Below are positions 58,371 to 64,000 of a stretch of 64,000 nucleotides of DNA, piece by piece. The position numbers and the translations under genes were made by a program. The stretch's first letter is position 1, and each line of letters begins with the position of its first letter. The DNA comes from Marinococcus luteus (GTDB lineage: Bacteria; Bacillota; Bacilli; Bacillales; Marinococcaceae), in the NCBI RefSeq assembly GCF_900106595.1, contig NZ_FNNC01000005.1, forward strand, positions 1 to 64,000, given 5' to 3'. The notes below the pieces were generated by a model. That model was not told the origin of the DNA. It was given only the letters and a program-made list of their open reading frames with translations, and ran no database searches.

Positions 58371-59274
58371 AAGAGCTGGTAAGGTGCCGGACAACGTCTT
58401 CGGCCATTTGATGGGTTTCCCAGGCCTGTTCATACATGTATTCCGGTATAATGTCCTGTTCCACAAAAGCCAGAAAGGTTGTAATAATAGTTTCAAAACC
58501 GCGCTTTTTCAATGTGGATTCCCAGTCGTTTTCTCCCTGGTGCCAAACGTCTTTATTTTTATGGACACTGACGTCCCGGACATTACTTACCGTCAACGTC
58601 TGCTCCTGATTCATCACGTCTACACGTTCCAGAGAGGTGCCGGCTTCGCGGTTCATAATACCGAGCGCCGTCACATTGGGTGACTCAAGCTGAAGCGTCA
58701 CATGGTGCAGAAGATCATATTCTCCTTTACCGCTCACCGTCATGTTCTCAATTGTCTCCGGAAACAAATACAAAATCGTATCAATCACATGGATAAAGTC
58801 GTCAAACACAAACGTACGGGCATCCACTGCCTGGTGGCCCCGATGCTTTTGAACAATAATCATATTCGTGTCCTCTGCTTCCATCAGCTTTTGATAGGAA
58901 GGGGCATGCCGGCGGTTAAACCCGGTCATTAACAGCAGCCGCTTCTCTTTGGCTTTGGTAAGCAGCCTTTGGGCAGATTCGGCGTGATACGTAATCGGCT
59001 TGTCCACATACACGTGGATGCCCATGTCGAGCAGCGCATCTATAATAGGCTCATGCGCTACGGTCGCTGTATGCACAAATGCTGCTTTCATACCACAGCT
59101 CAGCCATTCGTCCATCTGCTGATATGTGTGAGGTATCGTATACGTATCAGCAATTTCTTTTAACGTATCCGGGTTTCTTGTGTACACGTGCAGTTCTACA
59201 TCTTTTAAGTTGCTTAAAATGGGGAGATACGCTTTTTTGGCAATGTCCCCGATGCCAATCATTCCTATTTTCAT
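58369..59274 (-). CDS. Gfo/Idh/MocA family oxidoreductase
   Basis: A 301-aa NAD(P)-dependent dehydrogenase. The N-terminal Rossmann motif is KIGMIGIGDIAKKAYLP; the catalytic-region Lys lies in VYVDKPITYHAESAQRLL, and GFNRRHAPSY follows. Members act on sugars, inositols or imines; the substrate here is not determined. The ATG at 59274 follows GGGAGGGG by 5 nt; the frame open to 59304 adds ten residues without similarity. Possible functional link to the DeoR regulator and the glycan operon on its left is inference. Confidence 0.9.
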   Translation of the reverse strand: MKIGMIGIGDIAKKAYLPILSNLKDVELHVYTRNPDTLKEIADTYTIPHTYQQMDEWLSCGMKAAFVHTATVAHEPIIDALLDMGIHVYVDKPITYHAESAQRLLTKAKEKRLLLMTGFNRRHAPSYQKLMEAEDTNMIIVQKHRGHQAVDARTFVFDDFIHVIDTILYLFPETIENMTVSGKGEYDLLHHVTLQLESPNVTALGIMNREAGTSLERVDVMNQEQTLTVSNVRDVSVHKNKDVWHQGENDWESTLKKRGFETIITTFLAFVEQDIIPEYMYEQAWETHQMAEDVVRHLTSS

Positions 59275-59393
59275 GGTGTCCCCTCCCGGGTCTGAGCTCA
59301 TCAAGATAACGGTTTCAAAACCAACAGAGTAATTTTGAATACCTTCTTCCCTCAGAATACCATAAATTGTTTCCTCACCGTTTTTTCACCAGA

Positions 59394-59576
59394 TTATTTA
59401 TAGTAATTTTCTTTCTGCTCTGCTATTTTCTGTACTTCAGCACGAATTTGCTGGTACGCAAGCCGTCCACCCAGACAAAGCAAATCATCTTCTTTGCTGT
59501 AGGGCGTGCGGCTGGTCAAATGAGCAATCTGTTTATCCAGATAAGCGGAGAGCACAGCGAGTTCTTCCTTTTTCAC
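59394..59576 (-). CDS. Small hypothetical protein in an SOS-controlled pair
   Basis: A 60-aa helical protein (MKKEELAVLSAYLDKQIAHL, then GGRLAYQQIRAEVQKIAEQK) of unknown function. Its start overlaps the stop of the YolD-like gene by 4 bp (ATGA), so it is translationally coupled and would share the LexA-controlled promoter. In B. subtilis yqjW is followed by the small gene yqzH; the position is analogous but I cannot claim homology. No TM or signal. Confidence 0.65.
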   Translation of the reverse strand: MKKEELAVLSAYLDKQIAHLTSRTPYSKEDDLLCLGGRLAYQQIRAEVQKIAEQKENYYK

Positions 59577-59863
59577 AACTCTTCACGCCCTTTTTGTACG
59601 GAAAGAATCCGGTCAAATGAAATATTATAATAACTGCCCTGCTCGTCCTTCCAGTGAATAAGCCGCTTCATGTGATCAATATACGTGCATGTTCCTGTTG
59701 CAGCTACTACATTTTCTTCATTTTTCCAGCGTAGTTTTAATTCATACTTTTCTGCCCAGGCTTTACGGAGAAGACGTTCCTTCTGTTTCCAGTCCTCCGT
59801 TTCTTTTTCCCATTCCGCCGCTATCATGCGGGCGATTGTTTTTTGTTCTTCAGTCATCAGCAT
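59573..59863 (-). CDS. YolD-like protein
   Basis: A 96-aa protein whose C-terminal half (CTYIDHMKRLIHWKDEQGSY, then ISFDRILSVQKGRE) fits the YolD-like fold seen upstream of Y-family polymerases (yolD-uvrX) and of yqjW in B. subtilis. The frame is open to 59905 but the -10 element and LexA box lie there, so translation must begin inside; the ATG at 59863 has GAAGGGG 5 nt before it. The unusual point is that no DNA polymerase gene follows, only a 60-aa ORF. Confidence 0.75.
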   Translation of the reverse strand: MLMTEEQKTIARMIAAEWEKETEDWKQKERLLRKAWAEKYELKLRWKNEENVVAATGTCTYIDHMKRLIHWKDEQGSYYNISFDRILSVQKGREEL

Positions 59864-59896
59864 CACATCCCCTTCAAAGAGAAGTATATTACTTCT

Positions 59897-59918
59897 ATTA
59901 TACAAGAACGTACGTTCG
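59897..59918 (-). promoter_or_regulatory. LexA (SOS) box and -10 of the YolD unit
   Basis: CGAACGTACGTTCT (minus strand, 59905-59918) matches the Bacillus LexA consensus CGAACRNRYGTTYG at 13 of 14 positions and abuts a perfect -10 TATAAT (59897-59902). The -35 is weak (CTTTTC). This placement would block RNA polymerase, so induction by DNA damage is expected. Confidence 0.8.
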
Positions 59919-60043
59919 AGAAAAGGATATTTTTTACTGGATTTTTATCTGAGTGGAAAAAACCGCTCTCTGTAAGCATTTCTGTAGGCAGAAAAAAATT
60001 TTTTCTTCATACTGTACATAGCGTATTTTAAAGGAGGAAAAGC

Positions 60044-60688
60044 ATGCAGGTAGATATTTGGTTTGATGTAATGTGTCCGTTTTGCTATTTAGGAAAACGG
60101 CGTTTTGAGGCCGCTTTGGAAAACATGCCGTTCAAGCACCAGGTTCAGGTGGTCTATCACAGCTTTCAGCTGAATCCAGAGATGCCAAAAAATCCAGCTT
60201 CGGACATTCATACCTTTCTCTCTGAACAAAAAGGCATGGACCGGGAGCAGGTGATTGCGTTTCACCGGCAGCTCACCGATCAGGCGCGGGATATCGGTTT
60301 GGAATACAACATGGACGAAGCAGTGCCGGCTAATTCGTTCGACGCCCACCGGCTGCTGCAGTTCGCCACAGAACGCGGCAAAAACAACCGCATGACAGAA
60401 CGCCTCTTCCGCGCATATTTTACCGAATCCAAAAACATTGCGGATATCGACACCCTCGTCGGTCTGGCCGGAGATGTCGGCCTCGTGGAGGAAGAAACAA
60501 GGGAGCTGCTCGAGCTGGATGCCTACACCCCGAGCGTGCAAAAAGATTTACAGGAGGCTTCCTATATAGGAATTGACGGCGTGCCTTTTTATGTATTCGA
60601 TGAAACGTACACTCTCTCCGGCGCTCAGCCGTCAGAAACATTTGAACAGGCTTTGCAGCAGGTTTGGGACGAAAAGCAGCAGGCATAA
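60044..60688 (+). CDS. DsbA family oxidoreductase (FrnE-like)
   Basis: A 214-aa thioredoxin-fold protein with the active-site CPFC (Cys11, Cys14) in IWFDVMCPFCYLGKRRFE and an inserted helical domain, ending VPFYVFDETYTLSGAQ with the cis-Pro region. This is the cytoplasmic FrnE/2-hydroxychromene-isomerase-like DsbA group; no signal peptide. Deinococcus FrnE is linked to oxidative stress resistance. GGAGG precedes the ATG. It is transcribed alone and ends in a hairpin terminator. Confidence 0.92.
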   Translation: MQVDIWFDVMCPFCYLGKRRFEAALENMPFKHQVQVVYHSFQLNPEMPKNPASDIHTFLSEQKGMDREQVIAFHRQLTDQARDIGLEYNMDEAVPANSFDAHRLLQFATERGKNNRMTERLFRAYFTESKNIADIDTLVGLAGDVGLVEEETRELLELDAYTPSVQKDLQEASYIGIDGVPFYVFDETYTLSGAQPSETFEQALQQVWDEKQQA

Positions 60689-60693
60689 CAGGA

Positions 60694-60724
60694 GAAGCTC
60701 TTCCTTTCCGGAAGGGCTTTTCGT
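60694..60724 (+). terminator. DsbA-family gene terminator
   Basis: Hairpin AAGCTCTTCC ... GGAAGGGCTT followed by TTCG. Confidence 0.7.
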
Positions 60725-60808
60725 ATAAAGATAGGCCGAAAGTAAAGCTTAATACGCCTGAGCACAGGGAAACCTATTCCCATAATTGTAAAACAGGAGG
60801 CATGCGCC

Positions 60809-61078
60809 ATGCTCGCTATTAAAGTAAACCGTGCATTCCATAAATTAAACAAACATGCAGCCCCCGCTGCCGAAACTGCTTTAAAAAATAATGAATCAAT
60901 CGTGGTACATTTAACCAGCACTCAGGAGCGGAAAGTACAGGACTCTCTTTATTTTCTTGAAGAGGAACAATTGATTTACTGTACCGAAGCAGAAGAAAAA
61001 ACTAACCCAGACCCCCGAATAGACACGACGCTCGAGCTCATCCCCCTTCCAAGGCTGTTCAACGTTCTGAATGCATAA
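60809..61078 (+). CDS. Hypothetical protein
   Basis: An 89-aa protein I do not recognise. It has a basic N-terminus (MLAIKVNRAFHKLNKHAAP) and an acidic middle (SLYFLEEEQLIYCTEAEEK), no TM and no signal. A clear AGGAGG lies 8 nt before the ATG, which supports real translation. It is convergent with the carotenoid gene, and the terminator for that gene overlaps its stop codon. Confidence 0.65.
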   Translation: MLAIKVNRAFHKLNKHAAPAAETALKNNESIVVHLTSTQERKVQDSLYFLEEEQLIYCTEAEEKTNPDPRIDTTLELIPLPRLFNVLNA

Positions 61079-61107
61079 AAAAAGCCTCCCCGGGGGTTCG
61101 GGGAGGC
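61076..61107 (-). terminator. Terminator of the carotenoid gene
   Basis: Stem GCCTCCCC/GGGGAGGC; the T-run (seven) is on the minus strand, so it serves the CruF-like gene about 100 bp upstream. Confidence 0.8.
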
Positions 61108-61211
61108 GCATAGAGGGGGTTACCTGTCCAGTGAGATGAACCTGGGGGATCAACACTCCTTATGTTAAGCCTTTAATGTAATGCTTGTGTGAAGAACCTG
61201 TTAATGTTTTG

Positions 61212-62012
61212 TTACTTTTCTTCGGCACGCTGCTTTCTTCCTGCAAGCACCACAAAGCAAAAAATCATGATACCAATTCCGATCGCCCCGGCGAGCCAAA
61301 GAGCGTTTAACAGCGCGAGCACGGTAAACATAAAGGTTAGCAGAATGTACAAAGCAGCGGTGCGCGGCTGCCAATAGGCCGACACGTCAGACAATCTTCC
61401 CTGAAAACGGAGAACCAAATACATAATCGCATGCAGAAGAAAGCCAATAATAAACCAGCCCTGGAAATTCGAAAACGGAATATCGTAATACCAGCCGCCT
61501 TCATTCCATATCCAGTACCCCTGCACCAGGTAATTTACAGGATCGAGCACAAAATCAATTCCGGTGACCAAAAGCGCCCCAAGCAGCACATAAAGAACAA
61601 ATGCCCCCCATCCGCGCAGGCGTGGCAACATGCCCAGAACATACAGCATTAACGCATGTGAACCCGAAACGATAGCCACCCATGCTGCTCCAATCGTCAG
61701 CGGCACCCCGAGAATCATCGCCCCAAAATCAGAGGCATATTCATAGCTCCCAAAAAAGAGATTCAGCTGCACACCGATCCCTTCAAGAAACATTGAAAGC
61801 AGAAAAATAACGGCAGTCAGCCCGCCTCCAGTTTTCCCCCCGTAAGACCGAATCAGAAAAAAAGCTCCAATTACTCCGGTTAAATACAGAAAAACAGCGT
61901 TTGCCCATTCCAGCCATACCGGGAGCAAATCAAACGTCAGCAGCACAAGACCGCATATGTACCAAAAGATAAAAAAGCGAAATAAACCTATGTCGAACGG
62001 TAAGTTTCTCAT
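61212..62012 (-). CDS. Carotenoid biosynthesis protein (CruF/DUF422-like)
   Basis: A 266-aa membrane protein with about seven TM helices. The stretches FGSYEYASDFGAMILGVPL, the TGIDFVLDPVNYL motif and IPFSNFQGWFIIGF with acidic and aromatic residues in membrane loops are typical of CruF-like 1',2'-hydratases acting on acyclic ends of carotenoids. The neighbouring synthesis genes (crtB, crtI) are not in the window, so the pigment is unknown. It is monocistronic. In non-sporulating halophilic bacilli coloured pigments are common. Confidence 0.85.
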   Translation of the reverse strand: MRNLPFDIGLFRFFIFWYICGLVLLTFDLLPVWLEWANAVFLYLTGVIGAFFLIRSYGGKTGGGLTAVIFLLSMFLEGIGVQLNLFFGSYEYASDFGAMILGVPLTIGAAWVAIVSGSHALMLYVLGMLPRLRGWGAFVLYVLLGALLVTGIDFVLDPVNYLVQGYWIWNEGGWYYDIPFSNFQGWFIIGFLLHAIMYLVLRFQGRLSDVSAYWQPRTAALYILLTFMFTVLALLNALWLAGAIGIGIMIFCFVVLAGRKQRAEEK

Positions 62013-62090
62013 GGCCCCTCCTGAAGTTACAGACTATTAATGGATGCCCCTTTCTATTTCCCGGGTAATACTTGTTTTAATTGTATTTTA

Positions 62091-62125
62091 TAAAAAAAAA
62101 ACAGAAAACCCCTAAGGATTTTCTG
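62091..62125 (-). terminator. Terminator after the chemoreceptor remnant
   Basis: Minus-strand hairpin CAGAAAATCC ... GGGGTTTTCTG followed by a run of about ten T. Confidence 0.75.
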
Positions 62126-62494
62126 CCCGTAAACAATATTTTCTCGATATTTTAAAGTAGCTGACTTCCTGTTGAAGATCTTCCTCCATGGAAACAACCT
62201 TGTCATGTGTTTGAATATAGTCATTAAAGGTGTCGAGCATACGTTCTTCGGCCTCAGGATCGGTAAATGATTCTTCGGTGACGAGGTTCGCATAATGGCC
62301 GATATCAGCAATTCTTGCGTTCATTTCTTCGTCCACCTGTTGGTTTATCAGACCAACGCTTTCCCTGGCGTTGCTATTCATCTGGCTGCCGACTTCGTTT
62401 TTGGCAGACGCGTAGGAGCTGAAGCCGATAATAATACTTGGTACGAGCAGAAACGAGATGTATAATTTTTTCGCAGTGTTAATGATTGCAGCAT
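62112..62494 (-). pseudogene. Chemoreceptor (MCP) N-terminal remnant, frameshifted and truncated
   Basis: From the ATG at 62494 (AAAAGGGG upstream) the reading goes off frame at a run of six A (62466-62471). Adding one A restores a single frame: a basic start, a TM helix (LYISFLLVPSIIIGFSSYAS) and a helical extracellular segment (SVGLINQQVDEEMNARIADI) typical of a methyl-accepting chemotaxis protein. The frame then stops after about 128 residues with no HAMP or signalling domain, directly before a terminator. Both defects point to a dead gene. A sequencing error could explain the indel but not the missing C-terminus. Confidence 0.75.
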
Positions 62495-62607
62495 AGGCGT
62501 CCCCTTTTCTGAATAAATTTTTCTATGTAATATACCCTCTACTTTTATTTATCGGCTTACTTTGAAAATTCTTTGGTTGCTGAAATCGTTCTCATCCATA
62601 TTTACAT

Positions 62608-62641
62608 AAAAAAATCCTCCCCGTGTAGACAGGAGAGGATT
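62608..62641 (-). terminator. ABC exporter terminator
   Basis: Minus-strand hairpin AATCCTCTCC ... GGGGAGGATT followed by seven T, just after the stop. Confidence 0.8.
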
Positions 62642-62646
62642 GCGTT

Positions 62647-64000
62647 TTATTGATATTCAAGCTGCACACTGTTCAGCGAAGCGAAAACGCCGTTTTTATG
62701 GATCAGCTCTTCGTACGTTCCCTGCTCAGCAATGCGGCCGCCGGTCACCACCACAATATTATCGGCATGGCGGATGGTCGCAAGCCGGTGGGCAATTACA
62801 ATCGTCGTCCGGTTCTCCGCCAGCTGGGTCAGCGACTGCTGAATCAGTGCTTCGGTTTCCGTATCGAGCGCTGAGGTCGCTTCATCCAAAATTAAAATCG
62901 GCGGGTTCTTCAAGAAAGCCCGCGCAATTGCAATCCGCTGCTTCTGACCTCCGGAAAGCTTTAACCCCCGCTGGCCGATTTCTGTTTCATACCCATCCGG
63001 AAGCTCCTCCACAAAGCCGTCCAGATTCGCCAGCCGGGCGGCTTCTTCAATCTCTTCTTCTTCCGCCGTTAAACGTCCGTAAGCGATATTTTCCTTCAAC
63101 GTGCCGTTAAACAAAAACACGTCCTGCTGCACCATGCCGATCTGCGAACGCAGAGATTCTTTTGTCATCTTCCGGATATCTATACCGTTAATAGTCACGG
63201 CACCGGCGTCCACATCGTAAAATCGCGGAATCAGTGAGCTGATTGTCGTCTTCCCGGCGCCGGAGGAGCCGACAAAGGCAACTGTTTTTCCGGCTTGTAC
63301 CGTTACGTTCATGTCCCGCAGCACCGGCTGGCTTTCATGATACCCAAACGTGACATCCTCGAGCTTAATGTCACCTGTAAGCACCGGAGCCTCTACTGCA
63401 TCAGGGTGGTCGACAATATCTTTCTCTGCATCTGTCATCTGCACGAACCGTTTAAAACCGGCCATTCCCTTCGGATACAGCTCTAAAATGGCACTGATTT
63501 TCTCAATCGGCTTGAACAGCACGTTCACGTACAAAATAAAGCCGACAAACTCTCCGTTTGTAATAGCACCTGTGTAAACGAGCCATGCGCCGTAAACAAG
63601 CACAGCCAGAATCATGAGACGGGTTGTTAAGAAAATAGTCGCCGTGGTGTGGCCCATCGTGCGGTAGCCCGACAGCTTAGCCCGGCGGTACCGGTTGTTG
63701 TTTTTGGCAAACCGGTCGATTTCAAAGGCTTCATTTGTAAAGGACTGCACTACCCGCGCCCCGGAGACGCTGTCCTCCACCCGGGCGTTCACGTCACCGA
63801 TTTCTGCATACATTTTTGTCCAGGCTTTGTTCATTTGAATGTTCGTATAGGTAATAAGTGCAATCAAAAACGGCACAAAAACAAGAGCCACAAGGGCAAG
63901 CTGCGGATTAATCGAAAACATAATCGTAAAAGCGCCCGCAAACGTCATAATGGCAATAAACAAATCCTCCGGCCCGTGATGGGCAAGCTCTCCAATATCA
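62647..64000 (-). CDS. ABC exporter half transporter, 5' end outside window (partial)
   Basis: C-terminal 450 residues of an ABC exporter: part of the TM domain and a full nucleotide-binding domain with Walker A GSSGAGKTT, signature KLSGGQKQR and Walker B with Glu (ILILDEATSALD), all canonical, so it probably works as a homodimer (BmrA/MsbA-like). The start lies beyond 64000. Substrate unknown. It differs from the asymmetric pair at 38.7-42.3 kb. Confidence 0.93.
   Translation of the reverse strand, partial: DIGELAHHGPEDLFIAIMTFAGAFTIMFSINPQLALVALVFVPFLIALITYTNIQMNKAWTKMYAEIGDVNARVEDSVSGARVVQSFTNEAFEIDRFAKNNNRYRRAKLSGYRTMGHTTATIFLTTRLMILAVLVYGAWLVYTGAITNGEFVGFILYVNVLFKPIEKISAILELYPKGMAGFKRFVQMTDAEKDIVDHPDAVEAPVLTGDIKLEDVTFGYHESQPVLRDMNVTVQAGKTVAFVGSSGAGKTTISSLIPRFYDVDAGAVTINGIDIRKMTKESLRSQIGMVQQDVFLFNGTLKENIAYGRLTAEEEEIEEAARLANLDGFVEELPDGYETEIGQRGLKLSGGQKQRIAIARAFLKNPPILILDEATSALDTETEALIQQSLTQLAENRTTIVIAHRLATIRHADNIVVVTGGRIAEQGTYEELIHKNGVFASLNSVQLEYQ

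Noticed and set aside
62054-62311. Minus-strand ORF of 85 aa overlapping the chemoreceptor remnant
   Set aside because: Out of frame with the recognisable receptor sequence and reads through its terminator.

Overview
The window looks like a piece of chromosome from a low-to-mid GC Bacillota, most likely a halophilic or alkaliphilic member of the Bacillaceae. About 45 genes follow the gene order of the Bacillus subtilis origin-proximal region (yaaO-tmk-darA-holB-ricT-yabA-trmN6-yazA-rsmI-abrB-metG-tatD-rnmV-rsmA-veg-ispE-purR-ridA-spoVG-glmU-prs-rplY-pth-mfd-yabM-mazG-rqcP-divIC-yabR-tRNA-tilS-hprT-ftsH-hslO-cysK-pab/fol-dusB-lysS-rrn), nearly all on the minus strand. The left edge is the 5' end of a 16S rRNA gene on the minus strand. 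The sporulation genes normally interleaved here (spoIIE, yabP, yabQ, spoVT, fin, sspF, yabG) are all absent, which suggests an asporogenous lineage such as a Marinococcus- or Salisediminibacterium-like organism. The genus is inference.

Region 1-9 kb holds an rrn operon start with two tandem promoters, lysS, dusB, a folate/para-aminobenzoate operon (pabB, pabA, pabC, folP, folB, folK) and cysK. Region 9-15.5 kb holds hslO, ftsH, hprT, tilS and a split threonine/serine exporter pair where B. subtilis has spoIIE. Region 15.6-31.5 kb holds tRNA-Met, yabR, divIC, rqcP, mazG, yabM, mfd, pth, rplY, prs, glmU, spoVG, ridA, purR, ispE and veg. It has well-formed promoters and a PurBox pair in front of purR. 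Region 31.5-46.5 kb holds rsmA, rnmV, tatD, metG behind a T-box leader, abrB, rsmI, yazA, trmN6, a heterodimeric ABC exporter, an aldo/keto reductase, an acetyltransferase, and the replication/signalling set yabA-ricT-holB-darA.

Region 46.5-64 kb is more accessory. It contains a membrane beta-propeller protein, a DUF948 protein, tmk and a PLP decarboxylase, then a LOG-family hydrolase, a PAPS-type sulfotransferase, a YihY membrane protein and small unknown proteins. A two-gene exopolysaccharide unit pairs a membrane-anchored GH10 glycosidase with a cellulose-synthase-like GT2 carrying two PilZ (c-di-GMP) domains. It is flanked by a DeoR regulator and a Gfo/Idh dehydrogenase. Further right are an SOS-box-controlled YolD-like unit, a DsbA-family oxidoreductase, a carotenoid hydratase-like protein, a frameshifted chemoreceptor remnant and a truncated ABC exporter.

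The most interesting points are the GH10/GT2-PilZ-PilZ pair, the LexA-controlled YolD unit without a polymerase, a 22-bp perfect palindrome filling the darA promoter spacer, and the clean site-by-site loss of sporulation genes. All calls are from reading the sequence; no database search was run.
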